A DNA stretch of 64,000 nucleotides from Acidobacteriota bacterium (lineage in GTDB: Bacteria > Acidobacteriota > Terriglobia > Bryobacterales > Bryobacteraceae). This document shows positions 34,785-43,231 of this stretch, in pieces. The first letter of the stretch is position 1. Each line of letters opens with the position of its first letter. The DNA lies in assembly GCA_017307505.1 (NCBI GenBank), contig JAFKEE010000022.1, positions 62,001 to 126,000 on the forward strand. The letters are read 5' to 3'. The position numbers and the translations under genes are program-made. The notes beneath the pieces are model-generated. The model was not told where the DNA came from and searched no databases. It saw only the letters and a program-made list of their open reading frames with translations.

Positions 34785-35588
34785 TTACGATTTGGTGAAT
34801 ACTTCGTCCTGCAGCACCGGGAGGAGGCTGGATTCGGCCTCATCGGTGGCGTTGTCCAGGTCCAGGTAACGGAGGTCTAACAGACGGCTGGGATTGATGT
34901 TTCCCATAGCGGAAAGAAGAGTGTGCTTTAAGTGCGGATAGTCTTTCTCCAGGTCCGCAAAGATATCACGAATCGAGCGCCGGACGGTGCCTGTTTTGAG
35001 CGAGCAGCCGCACGGAATCACAGGGGCTCCGGATTCGCCGGCGAAGGCGCGGGTGAGGTCCTCGGTGACGTAGAGGAGCGGGCGGATGAGGCGGAAGTCC
35101 TTTTTGCTGGAGTAAGTTACCGGGGGCAGGGCGCTGATGCGGCCGGTGAACATCGCATTGCGCAGGAACGACTCGCAGAAATCGTCGGCGGTGTGGCCGA
35201 AGGCGATGACATTGGCGCCGAGTTCGCGGCCGATCTGGTAGACAGCGCGGCGGCGAAAGCGGCTGCAGACGTCGCAGCCGTGTTCCGGCTGTTCCGTGAG
35301 AAGGCGGAGCGACGGGCCGTCGACGCGCAGGGTCCAGTCCACGCCGCGGCTGGAGAGGTATTCGCGGAACGGCTCGATGGGCTTCAGGAACTTGCCCTGG
35401 TCGATGGTGAAGGCGCAGACGGAAAAGTTGATGGGGGCGCGGTCGCGCAGCAGCAGCAGGGCTTCGAGCAGCGTGAGCGAGTCCTTACCACCGGAAAAAC
35501 CCACGGCGACGCGATCGCCTTCCCGGATCATTTTGAACCGGGTAACGGCTTCGCCCACCTTTCGGAGGATGACTTTCTGGAGTTCCAA
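34785..35588 (-). CDS. TtcA-like tRNA 2-thiocytidine / adenine nucleotide alpha-hydrolase protein
   Basis: About 267 residues. PP-loop SGGKDSL binds and activates with ATP; the paired-cysteine motif CDVC and FGHTADDFCESFLRN are those of the TtcA/TtuA family that thiolates tRNA cytidine or uridine. PCGC near the C-terminus could complete an iron-sulfur site. The start is uncertain: TTG at 35588 (preceded by AGGGA) gives the family N-terminus, while a much longer extension into the divergent gene is unlikely. rsmB begins 17 bases away on the other strand. Confidence 0.85.
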   Translation of the reverse strand: MELQKVILRKVGEAVTRFKMIREGDRVAVGFSGGKDSLTLLEALLLLRDRAPINFSVCAFTIDQGKFLKPIEPFREYLSSRGVDWTLRVDGPSLRLLTEQPEHGCDVCSRFRRRAVYQIGRELGANVIAFGHTADDFCESFLRNAMFTGRISALPPVTYSSKKDFRLIRPLLYVTEDLTRAFAGESGAPVIPCGCSLKTGTVRRSIRDIFADLEKDYPHLKHTLLSAMGNINPSRLLDLRYLDLDNATDEAESSLLPVLQDEVFTKS

Positions 35589-35604
35589 ATCCCTATTATA
35601 AAGT

Positions 35605-36720
35605 GTGACCCCTGCGCGCCGTATTGCTTTCGAGATTCTTGGCGCGGTGGACAAAGGGGGATTTGCCGCCGATCTGTTGGATGAGCGCCTAGCGCGCCTG
35701 GACGCCCGCGACGCGGGGCTGGTCACTCAGATTGTTTTTGGCGTCCTCCGCCGCCGCGCCCAACTGGACCACCTGATCACCCAGGCTGCCTCGCGGCCGG
35801 TGTCGAAAATGGACGCTTCCGTTGTGCGGGCCCTCCGGATGGGGGCCTTTCAATTGCGCTTTCTCTCGAAGATTCCGCCGCATGCGGCGGTAGGCGAAAG
35901 CGTGGATCTGGTGAAGATGGCGGGGAAACAGTCGGCCGCGGGCTTCGCCAATGCCGTGCTGCGGAAGTTGCCCGAGATTCCCGCGGAGTGGCCGTCGGAC
36001 GAGATCCGGTACTCCCTGCCGGGGTGGCTTTGGGCTCGCTGGCGGAAGAACCTGGGCGGGGCGGCGGCAGCCCTGGCGGCCGGGGCAGCGCTCGCCGAGC
36101 CGGAGACCTGGCTGAGGACGGCGGGTGGGGATACGGTAGCCGCAGCCGGCCTGGAGGGCCCGGCGCCGGAGGGTGCGCGGGTGATGGACATTGGGTCGCA
36201 GTCGATTGTCCCGCTGCTGCAACTCCAGGCAGGTCAGCGATTTCTGGATCTTTGTGCGGCGCCGGGGAACAAGACGCTACAGGCTCTGGAGACGCCAGTG
36301 AGGGCCGTGGCGTGCGATGCGAGCGCGGCCCGGCTGAGGGCGTTTATGGCGCCATGCCCACGGGTTCAACTGGATGCGGAGAAGGCGCTGCCGTTCGGGC
36401 GGGTGTTCGACCGGATCCTGGTGGATGCTCCGTGTTCCGGTACGGGAACGCTGGCGCGGAATCCGGAGATCCGCTGGCGGCTGGCTCCGGAGGAGATCCC
36501 GCGCCAGGCGGAGCGGCAGGTGCGAATCCTGCGCAATGCCTTGGCCTGTCTGCGGCCGGGCGGGCGGCTGGTCTACTCCACCTGTTCACTGGAACCGGAA
36601 GAAAATAAAGAAGTGGTTAACCGGGTGGCGGCGGCGCGCGTCCAACGCGTGGTGCAGAGACTGCCTGGACGGGATCCGGGGGACGGATTCTTCGCCGCGG
36701 TCCTGGTACAGCCGGAATAG
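35605..36720 (+). CDS. rsmB: 16S rRNA m5C967 methyltransferase
   Basis: 371 residues from GTG at 35605, somewhat shorter than the usual about 430. N-terminal NusB-like RNA-binding domain (ARRIAFEILGAVDKGGFA), then the SAM fold: FLDLCAAPGNKT, VACDAS, VDAPCSGTGTL with one catalytic Cys and YSTCSLEPEEN with the other. It methylates 16S rRNA cytosine. It is the first gene of a rightward run including rpe. Confidence 0.92.
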   Translation: MTPARRIAFEILGAVDKGGFAADLLDERLARLDARDAGLVTQIVFGVLRRRAQLDHLITQAASRPVSKMDASVVRALRMGAFQLRFLSKIPPHAAVGESVDLVKMAGKQSAAGFANAVLRKLPEIPAEWPSDEIRYSLPGWLWARWRKNLGGAAAALAAGAALAEPETWLRTAGGDTVAAAGLEGPAPEGARVMDIGSQSIVPLLQLQAGQRFLDLCAAPGNKTLQALETPVRAVACDASAARLRAFMAPCPRVQLDAEKALPFGRVFDRILVDAPCSGTGTLARNPEIRWRLAPEEIPRQAERQVRILRNALACLRPGGRLVYSTCSLEPEENKEVVNRVAAARVQRVVQRLPGRDPGDGFFAAVLVQPE

Positions 36721-36782
36721 GAATGACGACTTCCGGCGCGCGCGGCTGTCACGCGAAAGGTTAAGATGGAGGGATCCTCCCG

Positions 36783-37457
36783 ATGATCGAAATCCTGCCG
36801 TCTCTTCTGGCCGCGGACTTCGCTCGCCTTGGCGAACAGATCGCCCAGGTGACTGAAGCGGGGGTGAATTTTCTTCACTTCGACGTGATGGATGGGCACT
36901 TTGTCCCCAACATCTCGTTTGGGCTGCCCGTGCTGCAGTCGTTGCGGAAGAGCACGAAGCTGGCCATTGATGTGCATCTGATGATTGAAGACGCAGACAC
37001 TTACGCGCCGCTGTTCGTGGCCGCCGGTGCAGATTGCGTCTCGGTGCACCAGGAAGCGTGCCCGCATCTGGACAGAACGGTCCGGCAGATTCAAAGCGAG
37101 GGTGCGCGCGCCGGCGTAGTGCTGAATCCGGCGACGCCCCTGGTAACGCTGGAGCATGTGCTGCCGCTAGTGGATTATGTTTTGCTGATGAGCGTGAATC
37201 CCGGCTTTGGGGGGCAATCGTTTATCCCCTACGTTCTGGAGAAGGTTCGCGCGTTGCGCGAGCAACGGGAACGGCTGGGATTGAGTTTTTCCATTGAGAT
37301 CGACGGAGGTGTCTCAGTGGACAATGTAGGCAGGGTCGCCGAAGCAGGAGTGGACTGGGTTGTTGCCGGTTCCAGTGTTTTTGGCGCTCCGAATCCGGCT
37401 CATGCCGTCACTGCCATGCGGCAGGCGGCTATGGATGCCGTGGCCCGCAGGGTGTAA
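36783..37457 (+). CDS. rpe: Ribulose-phosphate 3-epimerase
   Basis: 224 residues, a TIM barrel with the family motifs FDVMDGHFVPN, VDVHLM-type metal ligand region (IDVHLMIED), and SVNPGFGGQSF. It interconverts ribulose-5-phosphate and xylulose-5-phosphate in the pentose phosphate pathway. It lies 62 bases after rsmB, a linkage (rsmB-rpe) seen in many bacteria. Confidence 0.96.
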   Translation: MIEILPSLLAADFARLGEQIAQVTEAGVNFLHFDVMDGHFVPNISFGLPVLQSLRKSTKLAIDVHLMIEDADTYAPLFVAAGADCVSVHQEACPHLDRTVRQIQSEGARAGVVLNPATPLVTLEHVLPLVDYVLLMSVNPGFGGQSFIPYVLEKVRALREQRERLGLSFSIEIDGGVSVDNVGRVAEAGVDWVVAGSSVFGAPNPAHAVTAMRQAAMDAVARRV

Positions 37458-37494
37458 CTCCCTCCGGAACCCCGCAAATAAGGTGATGCGACTG

Positions 37495-38772
37495 ATGATC
37501 TTCTCCAGGAACCGCTCGGCGCAATGGATCGCCGCCGTACTCGTCTGCCTGTTTGCCCTGTTCGGCGCAGGCTGCCGTGGGAAGAAGTACGAGAATCCGA
37601 TCACGAAGGATACCGAGCAACCCGATAAGGTTTTGTTCGACAAGGCCGTGAAGGACATTGAGCGGGGCCGCTATGAAGTGGCCCGCCTGACGCTGAACAC
37701 GCTGATGAATACCTATGACACCAGCGAATTTCTGGCGAAGTCCAAGCTGGCAATTGCCGATTCGTGGATGAGGGAAGGCGGCACGCACGCGTTTGCGCAG
37801 GCGGAAGCCGAGTACAAGGACTTCATCCTGTTTTACCCGACCCTGGAAGAGTCGGCCGAAGCCCAGATGAAGGTCTGCGATATCCACTACAAACAGATGG
37901 AGAAGCCGGACCGTGACCCGACGCACGTGATGCGTGCCGAGGAAGAGTGCCGGACGCTGCTGACGAACTTCCCGAATTCGCGCTATGCGCCGGAAGCGGC
38001 CCAGCGGCTGCGCGACATTCAGGAAGTGTCGAGCGAAGGCGAGTTCCGGGTGGGCGCGTTCTACCACCACAAGGGTTCCTACCCGGCCGCGGCAAACCGT
38101 CTGCAGACGGTGACGGACCACTACCCGCTCTACAGCGGGTCGGACCAGGCACTGTGGCTTTCCGGGGACAGCTACAGCCACATGGGACCGCGGTTCAAGC
38201 AAAAGAGTGTTGCGTCGTACCAGAAGATTGTCCGTGACTATCCGCTGAGTCCGCTGGTGGACCAGGCGAAGGACAAGCTGAAGGAGATGGAAGCGGAGAT
38301 TCCCGAACCGGATCCGGTGGCTTATGCGCGGATGAAGTACGAGCTGGAAAACCAGACCAAGAAGGGCATGATGGGCAAGGCGTGGGCTCCTTTCTCCAAG
38401 GATCCTGACGTGACGACGGCCGCCAAGTCGGGCCAGCCGACGATGACGACCTTGCGGCCCTCGATTCCGGCCAGCGTGCCGGTGCCTGCAGGTGCGCAGG
38501 GGGGTAGCAGCGACGTAACCATCAGCACCAATCCGACGGGCGGCACTTCGCAACTGGATACGCAGCCTGATGCCCGTGCGAACCAGCCGGCAGCCGGTCA
38601 GACTCCGACCACACCGGCAGCCGCTGCTCCGGCCGCGAATCCGAACGAGGCGATTCCGACGAACCACCAGATGCCGGCCCAGAAGAAGGGCAAGCAGAAG
38701 AAGGCGCCGAAGCAGGATAAGAAGAAAGCCGAAGCCGCGGCGGCTCCGGCGGCTACTGAGGAAAAGAAGTAA
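37495..38772 (+). CDS. bamD: BamD-like outer-membrane assembly lipoprotein with long low-complexity tail
   Basis: About 425 residues. Lipobox LFGAGC gives a lipidated cysteine after a short signal peptide; five TPR-like repeats follow (about 40-260), as in BamD/YfiO. A Pro/Ala/Thr/Lys-rich tail of about 150 residues makes it much longer than typical BamD (about 245). BamD joins BamA in outer-membrane protein insertion. ATG 37495 is favoured by its spacing from AAGG; ATG 37486 is also possible. Confidence 0.82.
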   Translation: MIFSRNRSAQWIAAVLVCLFALFGAGCRGKKYENPITKDTEQPDKVLFDKAVKDIERGRYEVARLTLNTLMNTYDTSEFLAKSKLAIADSWMREGGTHAFAQAEAEYKDFILFYPTLEESAEAQMKVCDIHYKQMEKPDRDPTHVMRAEEECRTLLTNFPNSRYAPEAAQRLRDIQEVSSEGEFRVGAFYHHKGSYPAAANRLQTVTDHYPLYSGSDQALWLSGDSYSHMGPRFKQKSVASYQKIVRDYPLSPLVDQAKDKLKEMEAEIPEPDPVAYARMKYELENQTKKGMMGKAWAPFSKDPDVTTAAKSGQPTMTTLRPSIPASVPVPAGAQGGSSDVTISTNPTGGTSQLDTQPDARANQPAAGQTPTTPAAAAPAANPNEAIPTNHQMPAQKKGKQKKAPKQDKKKAEAAAAPAATEEKK

Positions 38773-38778
38773 GCTCCT

Positions 38779-39354
38779 TTGTCATCACCAGTTCGCGTTC
38801 TTCTTGCTGACGACAGCCCGCATGCCCAACGCATGGGGGAGCGCATTCTCCGTGAGGAGGGCTATGAGGTCGTAACCATCACCGAGGGGGATACGGTACT
38901 CGTCCGTCTTGAGGATGTGGATCCGGATCTCGTGCTGGCGGACGTATTCCTGCCGCAAAAGTCAGGTTACGAGATCTGCCGGTACATCAAGAGCAGCGAA
39001 AAGCACCGGCATGCGGGTGTGGTCCTGATTGCCGGTCTATTGGAGCCGGTGGATGAGGAAGAGGCCCGGCGGGCCGGATGTGACGCTGTACTGAAAAAGC
39101 CGTTCGAGGCGTCGGTGGTGTTGGAGACGATCAAGCCACTGATCGACAAGGCGCGGTTCGCGCGGGGGCTGTTCAGTGACACCGTGCCGCCACCTCCACC
39201 GCCAGAGGAGCCGGTGACCGTGGTGGTGGTGCCACCGCGGCCGGAACTGGATCCCGAAGCGATTCGCGCCGCTGTTACAATTGCATTGGACCGTAGTCTC
39301 CCGGCGATCGTGGAAGAAATCACTGGAAAAATCCTGATCGCTCTGGGACACTAG
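38779..39354 (+). CDS. Receiver-domain protein with proline-rich linker and C-terminal helix
   Basis: 191 residues from TTG at 38779. An intact receiver (LLADDSPHAQR; phosphoacceptor D55 in VLADVFLP; KKP lysine) is followed by a PPPPPPEEP linker and a C-terminal helical segment (PEAIRAAVTIALDRSLPAIVEEIT) that may dimerise or bind a partner. There is no DNA-binding domain. It follows the BamD-like gene by six bases. Confidence 0.85.
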   Translation: MSSPVRVLLADDSPHAQRMGERILREEGYEVVTITEGDTVLVRLEDVDPDLVLADVFLPQKSGYEICRYIKSSEKHRHAGVVLIAGLLEPVDEEEARRAGCDAVLKKPFEASVVLETIKPLIDKARFARGLFSDTVPPPPPPEEPVTVVVVPPRPELDPEAIRAAVTIALDRSLPAIVEEITGKILIALGH

Positions 39355-39374
39355 GCCAGCGAATCCAAAGCCCT

Positions 39375-39875
39375 ATGCCCGACAATTCCTTTGACATCGT
39401 CTCCAAGGTGGAGATTCCAGAGGTCGTCAACGCCATTCAGCAAGCGACCAAGGAAGTGATCCAGCGCTACGACCTGAAAGATTCCAAGAGCACGATCGAC
39501 CTGAATGAAAAAGAACTCACGATCACTCTGACATCCTCCGGCGAGTTCCAGATCAAGGCAGTGCTGGAGATTCTCCAGTCGAAGCTGGTGAAGCGCCAGG
39601 TGCCTCTGAGGGCCTTTAGTTACGGCAACATCCAGCCCGCGGCGGGCTCTCGCGTGCGGCAGGAGATCACCATGCAGCAGGGGATTGCCTCAGAGAAGGC
39701 CAAAGAGATCGTGAAGGTGATCAAGGACTCGAAGAAGAAGGCCCAGGCCGCCATCCAGGGCGACCTGGTACGCGTGTCCGCCAAGGACCGGGATACCCTG
39801 CAGGAGATTATCGCGCTGTTGAAGTCAAAGGACTTCGGCATCGACATGCAGTTCACGAACTACCGTTCGAACTGA
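39375..39875 (+). CDS. yajQ: YajQ family nucleotide-binding protein
   Basis: 166 residues, full length for the family, starting MPDNSFDIVSKVEIPEVVNA. Family members bind nucleotides, and some are cyclic di-GMP effectors; YajQ also appears to bind RNA. Which applies here is unknown. Twenty bases after the receiver gene. Confidence 0.95.
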   Translation: MPDNSFDIVSKVEIPEVVNAIQQATKEVIQRYDLKDSKSTIDLNEKELTITLTSSGEFQIKAVLEILQSKLVKRQVPLRAFSYGNIQPAAGSRVRQEITMQQGIASEKAKEIVKVIKDSKKKAQAAIQGDLVRVSAKDRDTLQEIIALLKSKDFGIDMQFTNYRSN

Positions 39876-39885
39876 CCTCCTTCTC

Positions 39886-40509
39886 ATGCGGCGCATTGAA
39901 ACGCTGTTCATCGACGGCCCGGCGGGCCGCCTGGAAGCGATTCTGGAAGAGCCGGAGTCCGCTGCGCCGACCGAGGCAGCACTGGTCTGCCACCCGCATC
40001 CGCTGGGCGGCGGCACCATGCACAACAAAGTGGTTCACCGGCTGGCCCGAGGTTTGCGCCAGATTGGCGCTGTGACGCTACGCTTCAACTTCCGGGGGGT
40101 GAACCTCAGCGAGGGTACTCACGACAACGGGGTGGGCGAGGTAGAGGATGCGCGGGCCGTTCTGGCCGTGCTGAGGGCACGCTATCCACAATTGCCGCTC
40201 ACGGTGAGCGGGTTCAGCTTCGGGTCGCGGGTGGCCGTACAGGTTTGTCCAGCAGCTCGGAGGGTGATTCTGGTGGGATTCCCCACCGTGTACCGGCAGT
40301 TTGAGATCCTGGAACGCTGTCCGGTGGAGCGGATCTTCATTCAGTCTACAAATGACGAATTTGGACCCCGACATGAATTGCAGGCGGTCTTTGACCGGCT
40401 TTGGGGCGCCAAGTCGATGCACTGGGTCGAAGCGCAGGACCACTTCTTTGCCGGCGCGCTGACTGAGTTTGAACGAACCGTTGTGGAACTTGGCCCGCTG
40501 GTTACCTGA
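39886..40509 (+). CDS. Alpha/beta hydrolase (dienelactone hydrolase-like)
   Basis: 207 residues. The nucleophile elbow GFSFGS near residue 108, an oxyanion-region HPHPLGGGTMHNKV motif and a final His in AQDHFFAG complete an alpha/beta-hydrolase pattern. It resembles the small family that includes CocE-like and YcjY-type esterases; substrate unknown. Its 3' end overlaps the convergent degenerate-receiver gene by eight bases. Confidence 0.85.
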   Translation: MRRIETLFIDGPAGRLEAILEEPESAAPTEAALVCHPHPLGGGTMHNKVVHRLARGLRQIGAVTLRFNFRGVNLSEGTHDNGVGEVEDARAVLAVLRARYPQLPLTVSGFSFGSRVAVQVCPAARRVILVGFPTVYRQFEILERCPVERIFIQSTNDEFGPRHELQAVFDRLWGAKSMHWVEAQDHFFAGALTEFERTVVELGPLVT

Positions 40510-40888
40510 CCGTGCGGGCGGCGCGGCGGGAAGCGCGGGTGCTGATGAGCATAGCGATCTTGCCGAGCAGTTCCGGCAGGTCTTCCGGTTCGATAAGAAC
40601 GTCGGTTTCCTGGTTGGGCTTGCTTTCCGAGCCGGCATGCCATGCGGTGACCAGGGCGGTGGCAGGACGGTAGTCCTTCATGCGGGCATGAGCCAGCACT
40701 TTCAATCCCGCTTCCGGGGATTCCATCGCCAACTCGGAGAGAACCAACTGATACTCAGCCTGGTCCAGGAGTCCGACCGCTTCGGCCGCTGAAGCCGCGG
40801 AATCCACCCGATAACCGCCAGCTTCCAGGACCGTCTGGAGGGTCAGTCGCGAGGTTGGGTTATCATCGGCAAGCAAGACTCTTGCCAT
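40502..40888 (-). CDS. Degenerate receiver-domain protein (phosphoacceptor Asp replaced by Glu)
   Basis: 128 residues from ATG 40888. The fold and the first acidic pair (LLADDN) are kept, but at the phosphoacceptor position the sequence reads VLSELAME with E52 in place of Asp, and the conserved Lys of the last strand is E100 (LIEPED). T81 is kept. It therefore probably cannot be phosphorylated normally and may mimic the active state or act as a scaffold. Confidence 0.85.
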   Translation of the reverse strand: MARVLLADDNPTSRLTLQTVLEAGGYRVDSAASAAEAVGLLDQAEYQLVLSELAMESPEAGLKVLAHARMKDYRPATALVTAWHAGSESKPNQETDVLIEPEDLPELLGKIAMLISTRASRRAARTVR

Positions 40889-41058
40889 GCGGAGGTTTCG
40901 CCCCCGCCGTTTCTTCGACAATGTATCTGAATACCGGATCACGAGGTCTGCTCACAGGTCCGAAATGAATCCTGTTCCGCGATCAGTGTAACCCGAAACA
41001 GGCCAGTTTCGACCCCTCAATTTAATGACTGCTAACTTCAAGGAATGAACGGAGAGTG

Positions 41059-42372
41059 TCATTCGCCGAACACGCGACCGAAAATCGCGTCGACGCTGCG
41101 GAGCTGGCGGTCGACCGAGAAACAGTGGCTAATCTGTTCGGGCGAAAGGTACTTGCGGATTTCCGGATGGTTCTCGATGACCGACCGGAAGTCACCTTCT
41201 TCATGCCAGGCGCGCATGGCCTCGGATTGCACGATTTTATATGCCTGCTCGCGCAGCATGCCGGCCGCGGCGAGGTCGAGAAGGACCTGTCCGGAGAAGA
41301 CTAAGCCCTTTGTGGACTCCAGGTTGCGCTTCATGCGTTCGGGATAGACGCGCATTCCGCCGATGAGCCAGATGGTCTTCGACAGAAGATAGTCGGTGAG
41401 GACGCAGGAGTCGGGCAGGATGACGCGCTCGACGCTGGAGTGGGAAATGTCCCGCTCATGCCAGAGGGCGATGTCTTCGAAAGCGGCCTGGACGTTCGAG
41501 CGGACGACCCGGGCGAGACCGCAGATCTGTTCGCTCACGATAGGGTTCCGCTTGTGCGGCATGGCGCTGGAGCCCTTCTGAGCACCTTCGGCGAACGGTT
41601 CCTCAGCCTCACGGACTTCGGTGCGCTGGAGGTGGCGAACTTCCAGGGCGCATTTTTCACACAGAGCGCAGACAAGGGCCAGGGCAGAAACGAATGCGGC
41701 GTGACGGTCCCGGGCGATCACCTGGCTGGCGATGGGCGCTACCTTGAGGCCGAGCTTGTCGCAGATAGCTGCCTCGGTCTCGGGTTCCATGTGGGCAAGG
41801 GTACCGACGGCGCCGGAAAGTTTGCCGTACCGGAGGTCTTCTGCCGCTTCCTGGAGGCGGCGTTTCGCCCGCACGGCCTCGTCGTACCAGTTGGCCAGCT
41901 TCAGGCCGAAGGTGATGGGTTCGGCATGGACGCCGTGGGTGCGGCCGATGGCGATGGCGTGTTTGAACTCAAAGGCGCGGGTTTTGAGGACGTCGATGAG
42001 GTTGTCGACCCGTTTGAGGATCAGTTCCGCTGACTCCTTGAGCTGAAGCGCCTGAGCGGTATCGACCACGTCATTGGAAGTAAGGCCGTAATGGAACCAG
42101 CGGGAAGCGTCGCTGTGGCCGGCGGAGGCCATCGACTCCGCTACGCATGTAGTGAAGGCGATGACGTCATGGCGGATCTCGGCTTCGATTTCAAGGATGC
42201 GGTCGACGGAGATGGAGGCGTACTCACGCAGGAACCTGGCGGACTCGACCGGGATGTGGCCGCGTTCCGCCTGAACGTCGCAGTTGGCGAGTTCGACGGC
42301 GAGCCATTTTGCGTATTTGTTCTCGTCGCTCCAGATTCGGCCCATCTCGGGGCGGGTATAACGCTGGATCAT
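41059..42372 (-). CDS. purB: Adenylosuccinate lyase
   Basis: 437 residues of the fumarase/ASL superfamily. The signature SSAMPHKRNP is present, with the catalytic loop preceding it and HYGLTSNDVVDTAQ around residue 90. It acts twice in purine synthesis (SAICAR to AICAR, adenylosuccinate to AMP). Start ATG 42372 begins MIQRYTRPEMG, the family N-terminus; longer upstream frames are rejected. Confidence 0.96.
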   Translation of the reverse strand: MIQRYTRPEMGRIWSDENKYAKWLAVELANCDVQAERGHIPVESARFLREYASISVDRILEIEAEIRHDVIAFTTCVAESMASAGHSDASRWFHYGLTSNDVVDTAQALQLKESAELILKRVDNLIDVLKTRAFEFKHAIAIGRTHGVHAEPITFGLKLANWYDEAVRAKRRLQEAAEDLRYGKLSGAVGTLAHMEPETEAAICDKLGLKVAPIASQVIARDRHAAFVSALALVCALCEKCALEVRHLQRTEVREAEEPFAEGAQKGSSAMPHKRNPIVSEQICGLARVVRSNVQAAFEDIALWHERDISHSSVERVILPDSCVLTDYLLSKTIWLIGGMRVYPERMKRNLESTKGLVFSGQVLLDLAAAGMLREQAYKIVQSEAMRAWHEEGDFRSVIENHPEIRKYLSPEQISHCFSVDRQLRSVDAIFGRVFGE

Positions 42373-42380
42373 GCTTGCTC

Positions 42381-43217
42381 CTACAATTGAAAAATATCGC
42401 TGAGCTTGCGCGGTTCGGCCACCACCAGACGGGGCGAAAGGCCGCGGGTTTCGAGCGCCTGTTTGGCGCTGAGCTCGGTTTCCCAAATCGTGTTGTTGTG
42501 CTCGCTCAGGTGGCCGAGGATGAGAGTCTGCACCTCGGATGGCAGATCGTTGGCGATGTACTCGCAGGCGGCATCATTGGAAAGATGGCCTTTGCGGGAC
42601 AGGATGCGCTGTTTGACGTGCCAGGGGTATGGGCCGAGCTTGAGCAGTTCCGGATGATGGTTCGACTCTAAAAGTAGAAAATGCGACCGCTGCAGGTGGA
42701 CCTTCACGCTGTCGGGCATGTAGCCGAGATCGGTGGCGATGGAAATCTTGATGCCCTGCGCTTTGACCGTATAGCCGACGGGGTCGACCGCGTCATGAGG
42801 GATGGTGAAGGACGAGATGGAAAGGTCGCCGATTTCAATACCGGAGCCGGCCTGGAAGGTCTGGACGACGGGCTGGGCGTTGCCCCAGTCGATGGTGGGG
42901 GCGGTGAGGTGGGTGAGAAAGACCGGGATCCGGCGGCCCATATTGGCCAGGGCGCGAATCATCACCGGAAGACCAAGAATGTGATCGGAGTGCTCGTGGG
43001 TAATGAAGATCGCGTCGAGCCGGGCGGGATCTTCCCCGATGGAAGCCAGACGGGCGAAAGTTTCCTTACGGTTGAGCCCCGCGTCAATCAGGATGCGCGT
43101 TTTGTCGGTCCCGATGAAGGTGGAATTGCCCGCACTGGATGATGCGAGCACACAAGCCTTGACGATGCGGAGCCTCCCTGCCTTTTTATCGTAAAGGAAG
43201 CCGGGCGCGGGCGCCAT
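42381..43217 (-). CDS. YycJ-like MBL-fold metallo-hydrolase
   Basis: About 278 residues if begun at ATG 43217. Metal-binding ITHEHSDHILG (HxHxDH), AGL and GHLSEHNN place it among metallo-beta-lactamase fold exo-hydrolases of the YycJ/WalJ type. The conserved N-terminus VKACVLASSSAGNST begins about 17 residues later, just after a perfect GGGAGG (43173-43178) where the codon at the expected start is ATC (43166-43164). The first residues therefore are uncertain: ATG 43217, ATC 43166 or GTG 43151 are options. It lies 8 bases upstream of purB on the same strand. Confidence 0.85.
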   Translation of the reverse strand: MAPAPGFLYDKKAGRLRIVKACVLASSSAGNSTFIGTDKTRILIDAGLNRKETFARLASIGEDPARLDAIFITHEHSDHILGLPVMIRALANMGRRIPVFLTHLTAPTIDWGNAQPVVQTFQAGSGIEIGDLSISSFTIPHDAVDPVGYTVKAQGIKISIATDLGYMPDSVKVHLQRSHFLLLESNHHPELLKLGPYPWHVKQRILSRKGHLSNDAACEYIANDLPSEVQTLILGHLSEHNNTIWETELSAKQALETRGLSPRLVVAEPRKLSDIFQL

Positions 43218-43231
43218 CCCGAAGGGGTGGT

